Origin: Pseudomonas viridiflava
GTDB lineage: Bacteria > Pseudomonadota > Gammaproteobacteria > Pseudomonadales > Pseudomonadaceae
Assembly: GCF_900582195.1 (NCBI RefSeq)
Contig: NZ_UTHA01000001.1
Coordinates: forward strand, 248,001 to 312,000
Direction: 5' to 3'
Length of the DNA stretch: 64,000 bases
The notes under the pieces were generated by a model. It was not told the origin of the DNA, searched no databases, and saw only the letters and a list, made by a program, of their open reading frames with translations. How positions within the stretch are numbered: position 1 is the stretch's first letter; every line of letters begins with the position of its first letter. The translations under genes and the position numbers were made by a program. Shown here one piece after another: positions 19,031 through 26,761 of this stretch.

Positions 19031-19843
19031 TCAGGTCTGGCAGCGCGGGCAGAACACACTGGCACGCTGACCGAGCTTCACTTCACGCAGCCCTGTGCCG
19101 CAGACCTTGCAGTGTTCACCACCGCGGCCATAGACAAACAGCTCCTGCTGGAAATAGCCCGGCTGACCGTCACCACCGATGAAGTCACGCAACGTGGTAC
19201 CGCCGCGCTCAATGGCGGCGGCAAGGATGCGTTTGATCTCGATCGCCAGTTTCAGATAGCGCCCCCGGGAAATTCCCCCGGCCTCGCGGCGCGGGTCGAT
19301 CCCGGCGGCAAACAAGGCTTCGGTCGCATAAATATTGCCGACCCCGACCACCACCGCGTTGTCCATGATGAACGGCTTGACCGCCATCGAGCGCCCGCGC
19401 GACAGCTGAAACAAACGCTCACCATCGAACAGATCGGTCAGTGGCTCCGGGCCGAGACGGATCAGCAATTCATGATTGAGCGGATCGTTGCTCCACAACA
19501 TCGCGCCGAACCGGCGCGGATCGGTGTAGCGCAGCGCCAGCCCCGACTCCAGTTCGATATCCACGTGTTCGTGCTTGAGCGCCGGCAGCCCGACCTCAAC
19601 CAGGCGCAAATTGCCCGACATGCCCAGATGGCTGATCAGCGTGCCGACCTCGGCATTGATCAACAGGTACTTGGCGCGACGCTCGACCAACACGATGCGC
19701 TGCCCCGACAGGCGCACATCGAGGTCTTCGGGAATCGGCCAGCGCAGCCGCCGGTCCCGCACGATCACCCGGCTGACACGCTGGCCTTCCAGGTGCGGGG
19801 CAATCCCGCGACGAGTAGTTTCGACTTCCGGCAGTTCAGGCAT
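19031..19843 (-). CDS. mutM: Formamidopyrimidine-DNA glycosylase MutM (Fpg)
   Basis: Base-excision repair enzyme removing 8-oxoguanine and formamidopyrimidines, with AP lyase activity. The 270 residues begin with the catalytic [14 protein letters not shown] (Pro-2 nucleophile, Glu-3 after Met removal). They end with a four-Cys zinc finger, [14 protein letters not shown] followed by CPRCQT, preceded by the [10 protein letters not shown] segment. The catalytic Lys region [11 protein letters not shown] is present. The gene lies 12 bp downstream of the HDOD gene. Confidence 0.97.
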   Translation of the reverse strand: MPELPEVETTRRGIAPHLEGQRVSRVIVRDRRLRWPIPEDLDVRLSGQRIVLVERRAKYLLINAEVGTLISHLGMSGNLRLVEVGLPALKHEHVDIELESGLALRYTDPRRFGAMLWSNDPLNHELLIRLGPEPLTDLFDGERLFQLSRGRSMAVKPFIMDNAVVVGVGNIYATEALFAAGIDPRREAGGISRGRYLKLAIEIKRILAAAIERGGTTLRDFIGGDGQPGYFQQELFVYGRGGEHCKVCGTGLREVKLGQRASVFCPRCQT

Positions 19844-19855
19844 AGCGTCCTCGAA

Positions 19856-20722
19856 TCAATGCGCGCCGAGGTCGCGGATCGTTTGTTTGAGGGTTTCGAA
19901 GTCGTAATCCGACAGCCCTACATAGTCGAGTACCAACGGCCCGACGGCGATCCATTCGAAATCTTCGGTCTGGTTGCCCAGTACCCGGTAAGACGCACAG
20001 ATATGCTCGGCCATTTTCAGGATCGCCAAAAGATTTTTCAGTTGGCTGTTCTTTGACGATTCATCGCTGAATATCGCCAACGCGTTGTGGTGGTTGGCGA
20101 TGGCGGCGCTGACATGCTCCGGCAGGCGCCACGACTTGGCGGTGTAGTAGCCGACCACGGCGTGGTTGGTGTTGAACTCGCTATTCTCGGTGTCCACCAC
20201 TCGACATTCAGCGCTGGCATTGGCGTAAGCCTTTTCCAGAACCGTCATGTAGTTGGGGAAGCGCTGCAGCATCAACGGCACGCCGCAATCGTGGAACAAA
20301 CCCAAGGCATACGCCTCGTCGCCGGCCTGAGTGCCGATACGCTTGGCCAGCGTCAGGCAGGTCATCGCCACATCCTGGGCGGTGTCCCAGAAACGGTTGA
20401 GCGTGACGATGGTGTCGTCGTTCATCTCGCCCTTGATCGACTGCGCGTTGATCAGATTGATGATCGAGCGGCTACCCAGCAGGTTCACCGCGCGCTGGAT
20501 CGAGGTGATCTTGTTGCTCAGGCCGTAATACGGCGAGTTGACGATTTTCAGCAGCGAACCGGACAAGCCGGGATCCTGGGAGATCAGCCTGGCGATCACC
20601 TCCAGGTCCGGGTCGGGCATGTACTGCTCCATTTGCAGATCCACCATGATCTGCGGTTGCGCCGGCACGCTGATGCCTTGCAGCGATTGTTGAATCTGTT
20701 CGGTGGTCAGCTCTTGGGACAT
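19856..20722 (-). CDS. HDOD domain protein
   Basis: A 288-residue protein dominated by an HDOD domain (about residues 20-225), the non-catalytic HD-like fold used as a signalling or adaptor module. Features include LISQDPGLSGSLLKIVNSPYYGL, ITSIQRAVNLLGSRSI and the CGVPLMLQRFPNYM region. The metal His-Asp pair survives only partly (LFHDCG). There is no GGDEF, EAL or receiver domain in the chain. Likely a regulatory scaffold; target unknown. Confidence 0.88.
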   Translation of the reverse strand: MSQELTTEQIQQSLQGISVPAQPQIMVDLQMEQYMPDPDLEVIARLISQDPGLSGSLLKIVNSPYYGLSNKITSIQRAVNLLGSRSIINLINAQSIKGEMNDDTIVTLNRFWDTAQDVAMTCLTLAKRIGTQAGDEAYALGLFHDCGVPLMLQRFPNYMTVLEKAYANASAECRVVDTENSEFNTNHAVVGYYTAKSWRLPEHVSAAIANHHNALAIFSDESSKNSQLKNLLAILKMAEHICASYRVLGNQTEDFEWIAVGPLVLDYVGLSDYDFETLKQTIRDLGAH

Positions 20723-20892
20723 AAGTACACACTCTGGGACAGGCGGCGATTCTAACCTCTAAAAACCGCACGACGACACACCAGTGGGCAATTGTCAGGA
20801 ACTTTCATTCAGGCCACGGCTTCGGAATCTGTAATGCCCAACGGATCACTCCGGTCCCTTACGGCGACAATCTCCCACAGACTCAGGAGCTT

Positions 20893-21435
20893 ATGATGGT
20901 CACTTCCCTCAACGGCAAACGCGTCGCCATTTTGGTAACAGACGGTTTCGAACAGGTCGAACTGACCGGCCCCAAGCAGGCCCTGGAGCAAGCCGGTGCC
21001 CAGGTCGACATCCTTTCCGCCGAAGCCGGCAAAGTCAAAGGCTGGAACCACGACAAACCGGCAGACGACTTCAAGGTCGACCAGACCTTCCAGAGCGCCA
21101 GCAGCGAGCAATACGACGCGATCGTCCTGCCGGGCGGCGTGCAGAACTCCGACACCATCCGCATCGATCAGGACGCCCAGCACCTGGTCAAGACCGGCGC
21201 CTCGGCCGGCAAACCGATTGCGGTGATCTGCCATGGCGGCTGGCTGCTGATTTCCGCCGGGCTGGTCAACGGCAAGACCATGACCAGTTACAAGACCCTC
21301 AAGGATGATCTGGTCAATGCAGGGGCCAACTGGGTCGACAAAGAAGTGGTCAAGGACGGTCATCTGATCAGCAGCCGTCAGCCGGATGATATTCCAGCGT
21401 TCAATAAGGAGCTGATCGACGCACTGTCGGCGTAG
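20893..21435 (+). CDS. DJ-1/PfpI family protein
   Basis: A 180-residue type-1 glutamine-amidotransferase-like protein of the PfpI/YhbO group, linked to protein/DNA deglycation or stress protection. The start MMVTSLNGKRVAILVTDGFE provides the conserved Glu (in FEQVE). The nucleophile elbow is AVICHGGWLLISAGL, with Cys near residue 115 followed by His. Either Met 1 or Met 2 could start it; 20893 is taken. Single gene, divergent from the HDOD gene. Confidence 0.88.
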   Translation: MMVTSLNGKRVAILVTDGFEQVELTGPKQALEQAGAQVDILSAEAGKVKGWNHDKPADDFKVDQTFQSASSEQYDAIVLPGGVQNSDTIRIDQDAQHLVKTGASAGKPIAVICHGGWLLISAGLVNGKTMTSYKTLKDDLVNAGANWVDKEVVKDGHLISSRQPDDIPAFNKELIDALSA

Positions 21436-21449
21436 CATTCGAGACCGCC

Positions 21450-21513
21450 TTCGCGAGCAGGCTCGCTCCCACAGGGGAATGCATTCCAATGTGGCAGCGA
21501 GCCTGCTCGCGAA
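21450..21513. repeat. Everted REP pair
   Basis: TTCGCGAGCAGGCTCGCTCC then, after about 16 bp, GTGGCAGCGAGCCTGCTCGC. Note the single G-to-C change (GTGGCAG) in the second unit. Confidence 0.85.
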
Positions 21514-21597
21514 AGGACCATCAGCGTTTCATCGCTCATCAAACCCGGCACAAGTCGCAACACGCTATACTCCCGCTCTTTTTTCCGGAGCGACGTC

Positions 21598-22794
21598 ATG
21601 TCCCTGCCTAGCTTGCGCCTCAAAGCCAACGCCGACCGTCGCCTGCGCGCCGGTCACCTGTGGGTCTACAGCAACGAAATCGATGTAGCCGCCACCCCGC
21701 TGCACGGCTTCAATGCCGGCGACCAGGCCATCCTCGAAGCCGCTGGCGGCAAGCCGTTGGGCATCGTGGCGATGAGCCCGAACAATCTGATCTGCGCCCG
21801 TCTGCTGTCGCGCGACATCAAAGTGGCGCTGGACAAATCGCTGCTGGTACACCGTTTGAACGTGGCCCTGTCGCTGCGCGAGCGTCTGTTCGACAAGCCG
21901 TTCTATCGTCTGGTTTACGGTGATTCCGACCTGCTGCCTGGCCTGGTCGTTGACCGTTTTGGCGACATCCTTGTGGTCCAGATCGCCTCGGCGACCATGG
22001 AAGCGCATAAAGATGACGTGATCGCAGCCCTGACCCAAGTGCTCAAGCCAAGCGGCATCCTGTTCAAGAACGACTCCGCCGCCCGTGACGCCGAAGGCCT
22101 CAACCGCTACGTCGAAACCGTGTTCGGCCTGGTGCCGGAGTGGGTAGCGCTGGAAGAGAACGGCGTGAAGTTCGAAGCTCCGGTTATCCAGGGCCAGAAA
22201 ACCGGCTGGTTCTACGACCACCGCATGAACCGCGCGCGCCTGGCCCCTTACGCCAAAGGCAAACGCGTCCTCGACCTCTACAGCTACATTGGTGGCTGGG
22301 GCGTGCAGGCAGCCGCGTTTGGCGCCAGCGAAGTGTTCTGCGTCGATGCCTCGGCGTTCGCCCTTGACGGTGTTGAGCGCAACGCAGCGCTCAACGGCTT
22401 CGCCGACAAGATGACCTGCATCGAAGGCGATGTCTTTGAAGCACTGAAAGAGCTGAAAGCCAGCGAAGAGCGCTTCGACGTGATCGTTGCCGACCCGCCA
22501 GCGTTCATCAAGCGCAAGAAAGACATGAAAAACGGCGAAGGCGCCTACCGTCGTCTGAACGAGCAAGCCATGCGCCTGCTCAACAAGGACGGCATCCTGG
22601 TCAGCGCGTCGTGCTCGATGCACCTGCCGGAAGACGACCTGCAGAACATCCTGCTGACCAGCGCCCGTCACCTGGACCGCAATATCCAGTTGCTGGAACG
22701 TGGCGGTCAGGGCCCGGATCACCCGGTGCACCCGGCCATCGCCGAAACGCGCTACATCAAGAGCATTACCTGCCGCCTGCTGCCCAACAGCTGA
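21598..22794 (+). CDS. rlmI: Class I rRNA (cytosine-C5) methyltransferase, RlmI-like
   Basis: Probably methylates a cytosine in 23S rRNA (E. coli RlmI: C1962). The 398 residues contain an N-terminal PUA domain (about 3-85, RLKANADRRLRAGHLWVYSN). A central EEHVR-like linker domain follows, then a C-terminal Rossmann methyltransferase (KRVLDLYSYIGGWGVQAAAF; motif IV DPPAFIKRK). The catalytic Cys is in SASCSMHL near residue 340. Length matches RlmI (396). The symbol is by domain architecture; RlmI is the best fit. Confidence 0.88.
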   Translation: MSLPSLRLKANADRRLRAGHLWVYSNEIDVAATPLHGFNAGDQAILEAAGGKPLGIVAMSPNNLICARLLSRDIKVALDKSLLVHRLNVALSLRERLFDKPFYRLVYGDSDLLPGLVVDRFGDILVVQIASATMEAHKDDVIAALTQVLKPSGILFKNDSAARDAEGLNRYVETVFGLVPEWVALEENGVKFEAPVIQGQKTGWFYDHRMNRARLAPYAKGKRVLDLYSYIGGWGVQAAAFGASEVFCVDASAFALDGVERNAALNGFADKMTCIEGDVFEALKELKASEERFDVIVADPPAFIKRKKDMKNGEGAYRRLNEQAMRLLNKDGILVSASCSMHLPEDDLQNILLTSARHLDRNIQLLERGGQGPDHPVHPAIAETRYIKSITCRLLPNS

Positions 22795-22805
22795 TTCTTG
22801 CGGAT

Positions 22806-22831
22806 AACGGGGAGCCAGCAGGCTCCCCGTT
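22806..22831 (+). terminator. Hairpin terminator after the rlmI-like gene
   Basis: Perfect 11-bp stem AACGGGGAGCC / GGCTCCCCGTT with an AGCA loop, 12 bp after the stop, followed by TTCTGGTTT. It separates the methyltransferase from the AT-rich region in front of the peptide operon. Confidence 0.8.
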
Positions 22832-23007
22832 CTGGTTTCAGGCATCGCCCCTCCCTCGTCACTCCGCTGGACTTCCTACAATTACTTCCCGCAAACATGC
22901 AGGACATTTCCTTACGTCTTTTAATTACTGAAACTTGCCCTACAAGTTTATTTCCAGCTAAAGACTGCTCCGACAAAATTACTGGAAAATTCCTACTTAA
23001 TATCCCC

Positions 23008-23035
23008 TTGCCAATAATCCATTACAAACTATTAT
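23008..23035 (+). promoter_or_regulatory. Sigma-70-like promoter of the peptide operon
   Basis: TTGCCA (23008-23013), 16-bp spacer, TATTAT (23030-23035), inside a markedly AT-rich stretch (about 22860-23090) that contrasts with the GC-rich surroundings. The predicted start of transcription falls at about 23042, the left edge of the GTCACC..GGTGAC palindrome. Confidence 0.6.
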
Positions 23036-23041
23036 GAATTT

Positions 23042-23057
23042 GTCACCACGAGGTGAC
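23042..23057. promoter_or_regulatory. Perfect inverted repeat at the predicted transcription start
   Basis: GTCACC-ACGA-GGTGAC. Placed just after the -10 box, it could be an operator covering +1 or a 5'-end RNA hairpin that stabilises the transcript. No regulator gene lies in the operon. Confidence 0.5.
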
Positions 23058-23088
23058 TTCAACTATCAATGAACAAGGAGTTCACATC

Positions 23089-23160
23089 ATGAAAAGTATT
23101 TCTCTGGAAAGTAAGAAAATCGCAAATCTGGCTTTTCTGGTTGCCTCTAAAGCCCGCTAA
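23089..23160 (+). CDS. Short peptide gene (23 aa), candidate RiPP precursor
   Basis: ATG at 23089, stop TAA at 23158-23160. The peptide begins MKSISLESKK and ends FLVASKAR: basic at both ends, hydrophobic in the middle, no Cys, one Glu. A strong Shine-Dalgarno AAGGAG lies 8 nt before the ATG, better than those of the large genes downstream. A hairpin with a T-run follows the stop, as is usual when a precursor must be made in excess over its enzymes. The next genes encode a SagB-like dehydrogenase, an AurF-like oxygenase and an exporter. It is the same size as PqqA but lacks the Glu-x3-Tyr motif. Alternative: a leader peptide for attenuation; it has no run of a single regulated amino acid that would support this. 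Confidence 0.7.
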   Translation: MKSISLESKKIANLAFLVASKAR

Positions 23161-23168
23161 GTAAGTCA

Positions 23169-23204
23169 GGACGCTGGGGAGTGCCGGCGACCCGGCGTCC
23201 TTTT
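23169..23204 (+). terminator. Attenuator-like hairpin between the peptide gene and the enzyme genes
   Basis: Stem GGACGCTGGG / CCCGGCGTCC (10 bp, one G-T pair) with a 12-nt loop, then TTTT. The stem can be extended by AAGTCA / TGACTT with a small bulge. Partial read-through would give much more peptide mRNA than enzyme mRNA. Confidence 0.75.
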
Positions 23205-23231
23205 GACTTTATCCAGAGTGAATAGCCCCAC

Positions 23232-24305
23232 ATGTACATCAATCCTTTTCTATTTATACTGCCGCGTCCGCCCGGACAAATTGTATGGAACTATAAAAAC
23301 CATACACAACATGAACTTGATCTCAATTATGCGACTCGCCTTGCGCAATTAATCAACGACCCCGAACTTTTTGACAGCCACAACATAATAGACACACAAC
23401 TATTAAGTGCGGACATTCTTACCGTTTCAAAAATAGACAATCCGCAATGGGGCTGGGATGAGCTGTCGAAGATTTATCACATCGGCACGCAGAACATTCC
23501 CTGTGAACATACCCCCCAGAACATTCACGAGTGGTCCAGACAATATCTGGCGCACTGCAATGAAGTATTGGCCACACCAGCGCCGGCAACAGACCGACCG
23601 ACGCTTGAAGCCGGACAGCGTATTACCCTGCCCGCACCGTGCGCATTGAGTGACGACAGTCTTGAAAAGGTACTGCTCCAGCGCAAAACCTGTCGCAGCT
23701 ATACAGGTGCAGCAATAACCCTGAGTGACGTCGGCACCCTGCTCTACCTGTCCCTGGGTTATCTCCGAGAGCGTGACAATGATCGCGACGACAGCATTGC
23801 CCACGGGCTCAGCGCACGGCGCAGCTGTCCTTCCGCAGGTGGCCTGAACGCTTGCGAAGGCTTCCTGCTGGTGCAGAACGTCGAGGGCCTGGAGCAGGGC
23901 ATCTATGCCTATCATCCGGACGACCACGCCTTGAGCCGGGTCAATCCGTTACCTGAACCAGCGCTGGGCCACTTGCTCGGCGGTCAGCATTTCATCAATA
24001 ACCTGCCGCTGGGATTGTTCATCACCGCTCGATTTGACCGACTCTGGTGGAAGTACGAACACTCGCGAGCCTATCGCATGGCTTTCGTTGAGGCGGGCCA
24101 CTTGTCGCAGACCTTTCAACTGGTCGCCACGGCACTGGGCCTCAATACCTGGCTGACGGGTGCGTTTGCCGACCAGCAGGTTGAAGCACTCCTCAACATC
24201 GAGGACAGTGCTGAACAACCGCTGTTCTTTGTTGGCTGTGGGGAGAGCGACGGGCAAGTGATGTGCCACGAAATGCGCGATCTGTTGCGCGAGGGACAGC
24301 CATGA
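23232..24305 (+). CDS. SagB-type flavin-dependent dehydrogenase
   Basis: A 357-residue protein of the SagB/ThcOx nitroreductase-fold family; members use FMN to oxidise azolines in ribosomal peptides or act in related two-electron oxidations. The first 120 residues are a family-typical N-terminal part. The flavin domain runs from about 135 to 345, with LQRKTCRSYTG (149-159), RRSCPSAGGLNACE (196-209), YRMAFVEAGHLSQTFQ (281-296) and GLNTWLTGAF (303-312). The ribosome binding site is weak compared with that of the peptide gene. The 5' third is AT-rich for this genome. There is no YcaO/SagD or SagC partner in the window. It overlaps the next gene by 4 bp (ATGA). Confidence 0.82.
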   Translation: MYINPFLFILPRPPGQIVWNYKNHTQHELDLNYATRLAQLINDPELFDSHNIIDTQLLSADILTVSKIDNPQWGWDELSKIYHIGTQNIPCEHTPQNIHEWSRQYLAHCNEVLATPAPATDRPTLEAGQRITLPAPCALSDDSLEKVLLQRKTCRSYTGAAITLSDVGTLLYLSLGYLRERDNDRDDSIAHGLSARRSCPSAGGLNACEGFLLVQNVEGLEQGIYAYHPDDHALSRVNPLPEPALGHLLGGQHFINNLPLGLFITARFDRLWWKYEHSRAYRMAFVEAGHLSQTFQLVATALGLNTWLTGAFADQQVEALLNIEDSAEQPLFFVGCGESDGQVMCHEMRDLLREGQP

Positions 24306-25279
24306 CCCTCTCAATGTCGGCACCGGATGAAGCACCGGTCTCTTGGGCGCTCAAGTTCACCCTGGCAGACTGGGAGAGCCGCGCCTCGGTGCGCAGCAGT
24401 ACCCATGACTATCTGTTGCCCGACGATGTGCCACTGCAACTGCAAACCCGCCACTGGTTTCCACCGGCGTTTCTGCCATATCTGGCACATCCGGCCATTC
24501 AGGCGGCGGGACTCGATGTGTTGCACCGGCTGTCAGCCAACCATCTGGTGCACTTTCTCGATTACACCACCCTGCTCGAACACCGCATCGTCAATCGTGC
24601 CGTGGAAGTCATCGTGCACCGGGAACTGCCCATCTACGTGCCTCTGCCGATGAAGCACGCCGCGCTGCAGCTCTACACCGACGAGGGTTATCACGCGCTG
24701 TTCTCCAATCGCCTCGCCGAGCAGATCGCCGCGTTTTACGGGCTCACCGGCCGCCCGGCGATTCCGAAGCGCATCACCCGCATGAACGCACTGATCGCCC
24801 GCACCCCGGAGAACAACCGGCCGCTGGCATGGTTTCTGCTCGGCTTCGTCTCGGAAACCATCATTGCCCGGGAACTGCTGGACGTCTGCCGCGACAGTTT
24901 GGTGTCCAGTGTCAACGACATGCTGCGTGACCATCTGGCGGACGAAGCCCGCCACAGTCGTTACTTCGCCGAAGCGTTCCATTACTTCTGGCTGTCGATG
25001 AATAGCCGCCAGCGTACGTTCGTGAGCCGGACACTGCTGGAGATCATCGGAATTTTTTTCGAAGCCGACGAACGTTGGTTGCAACAAAGCCTGCGAGGGG
25101 CCGGCATCGCTGATAGTGACGTGATGGAAATCGTTGGTGGCATGACAACGGTGCAAGCCCATCGCGCGCGTGCACGATCAGGTGCCATCGCAACGCTGGA
25201 CGCACTGCGCAAGGCCGGATTTTTCGCACTTCCCCACAACCAGAAACTTTTCGCCAAGGCAGGACTGATCGATGGATAA
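24302..25279 (+). CDS. AurF-like diiron N-oxygenase
   Basis: A 325-residue helical ferritin-like protein. Glu93, Glu128xxHis131 (in TDEGYHALF), Glu185 (SETIIAR) and His211xxxGlu215xxHis218 (in DHLADEARHSRYF) reproduce the four-Glu, three-His ligand set and nearly the exact spacing of AurF (35 residues between the first two Glu; H-x3-E-x2-H at the end). AurF-type enzymes convert amines to hydroxylamines and nitro groups with O2. The start at 24302 overlaps the SagB-like gene by 4 bp; an upstream ATG at 24263 lies inside that gene. It overlaps the exporter gene by 8 bp. Substrate unknown; an amine of the short peptide is the inference. Confidence 0.82.
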   Translation: MTLSMSAPDEAPVSWALKFTLADWESRASVRSSTHDYLLPDDVPLQLQTRHWFPPAFLPYLAHPAIQAAGLDVLHRLSANHLVHFLDYTTLLEHRIVNRAVEVIVHRELPIYVPLPMKHAALQLYTDEGYHALFSNRLAEQIAAFYGLTGRPAIPKRITRMNALIARTPENNRPLAWFLLGFVSETIIARELLDVCRDSLVSSVNDMLRDHLADEARHSRYFAEAFHYFWLSMNSRQRTFVSRTLLEIIGIFFEADERWLQQSLRGAGIADSDVMEIVGGMTTVQAHRARARSGAIATLDALRKAGFFALPHNQKLFAKAGLIDG

Positions 25280-26504
25280 AGGACAATCCGTGGCAACCAC
25301 AAGGCAGCGCCGCGCCGCTGTCAGCCTGTTGCTGGCCATGGTGCTGCTGGGTGTGTTTCCGCTGGATGTGCTGCTGCCTTCCTTTCCGGCGATGGCGACG
25401 CACTTCCTCCGTTCACCGGCAGACATCGCACTGTCCATCAGTCTGTTCGCCGTGGGGATTGCGTTTGCCCAGGTCTTGATCGGCCCTCTCTCGGACGTGA
25501 TCGGGCGCAAGGGCCTGCAACTTGCCGGCATGAGCGTATCGATGCTGGGTGCGTTCGGTTGCGTGATGACTTCCGATTACACGCTGTTCCTGATTTTTCG
25601 GGTGATGCAGGCACTGGGCTGTGGATGTTTCGTGCTGTCCCAAGCGCTGGTGCAGGATCTGTTCGAAGGTGAGGAGCGCGACCGGCTGCGTATTCTGATG
25701 GTCACGGCGACCGGGATATTCATCTCGATATCGCCGCTGGCCGGGACTTTTCTGCAGGCCACACTCGGTTGGCGCGGCAGCTTCTGGGTCTTTACTGCAC
25801 TCTCTGCCATGGTACTGATCAAAGCCTGGCTGTTTTTACCGAGCAGCCGCCCGACCTCGGGTGGTTCGCCGACCGGTTTCATTCAGTCCTACCGGCGCGT
25901 ACTGGGGGACTTCGAGTTTGTCGGCTACTGGCTGATTTCAGCGTTTGCCTTCGCCTGCCACTTCTCGTTCATCGTGATTTCGCCGCTGATTTTCATGGAC
26001 CAACTGCAACTCGCGCCTTATGACTTTTCGCTGATCCTGCTGGTTTACGGTGCGGCCTACGTTGTTGGTGGCATCGTCGCGGCGGTACTCAACCGACGCA
26101 TCACGCCGGTTCAGCAAATCCTCACCGGGCTGAGCCTGATACTGCTGTCGGGACTGGCAATGCTGTATCTGGCAGCCAATCATGCGTTGGCGCCAGCCAC
26201 AGTGTTGATCCCGATGCTGATCTGCACGGCGGGCACCACCATTGCCCGCCCCGCCGCCACCTCTCGGGCCATGGGCCTGTTTCCTGAAAACGCCGGCACC
26301 TCGGCCTCGGCGGGCAGTACGATCATTTTTATCTGTGGCGGACTGATCAGCGCCTTGATCAGCCTCAGTCCGGCCAATCTGCAATCGACGCTGGGCTACA
26401 GCTTTGTGCTGCTGAGCCTGATTGCGCTGGTGCTCAACAACCGGCTCAGCCGCCGCGCGAGAAACCTTGAAAGCAATGTCATGGCGCAGACCGGCGGTGA
26501 TTAA
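25272..26504 (+). CDS. MFS exporter, Bcr/CflA-like
   Basis: A 410-residue twelve-helix transporter of the major facilitator superfamily. FPLDVLLPSFPAMATHF (after helix 1 starts) and the loop 2-3 motif GPLSDVIGRKGLQL place it in the drug-efflux (DHA1, Bcr/CflA-like) branch. RVMQALGCGCFVLSQAL is the expected helix-4/5 antiporter region. It overlaps the diiron oxygenase by 8 bp and closes the operon, so its likely job is to export, and give self-protection against, the product made by the two oxidoreductases. Confidence 0.85.
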   Translation: MDKGQSVATTRQRRAAVSLLLAMVLLGVFPLDVLLPSFPAMATHFLRSPADIALSISLFAVGIAFAQVLIGPLSDVIGRKGLQLAGMSVSMLGAFGCVMTSDYTLFLIFRVMQALGCGCFVLSQALVQDLFEGEERDRLRILMVTATGIFISISPLAGTFLQATLGWRGSFWVFTALSAMVLIKAWLFLPSSRPTSGGSPTGFIQSYRRVLGDFEFVGYWLISAFAFACHFSFIVISPLIFMDQLQLAPYDFSLILLVYGAAYVVGGIVAAVLNRRITPVQQILTGLSLILLSGLAMLYLAANHALAPATVLIPMLICTAGTTIARPAATSRAMGLFPENAGTSASAGSTIIFICGGLISALISLSPANLQSTLGYSFVLLSLIALVLNNRLSRRARNLESNVMAQTGGD

Positions 26505-26761
26505 ACCCGCCGGTCGTCATTCCATAGGCGGTATCGGCACTGGAACAACGCTTTGCGCCATTCCCTCCAGACGCCAGCGGTGTAGAATCGGCTGATTCAT
26601 CGCCATTCATCCCCCGGCGGGTTTATGAGCTCAGGCTGAGACCAGCGGCGATCCCGCAACGTCATCGGCAACTTCACGAACACACGGCCATTTTCGAGTG
26701 TTCCAGACGTCAATAGAAGCTCACTCCCTTTTGATACCTGATTAGCCGCCCGGAGTGCTCC

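Noticed and set aside
23089..23160. The 23-codon peptide as PqqA
   Set aside because: Same size, but it lacks the Glu-x3-Tyr pair needed for PQQ and no pqqB-E genes follow.
23089..23204. Peptide plus hairpin as a classical amino-acid attenuator
   Set aside because: No run of one amino acid and no alternative stem visible; downstream genes are not amino-acid biosynthesis. Not fully excluded.
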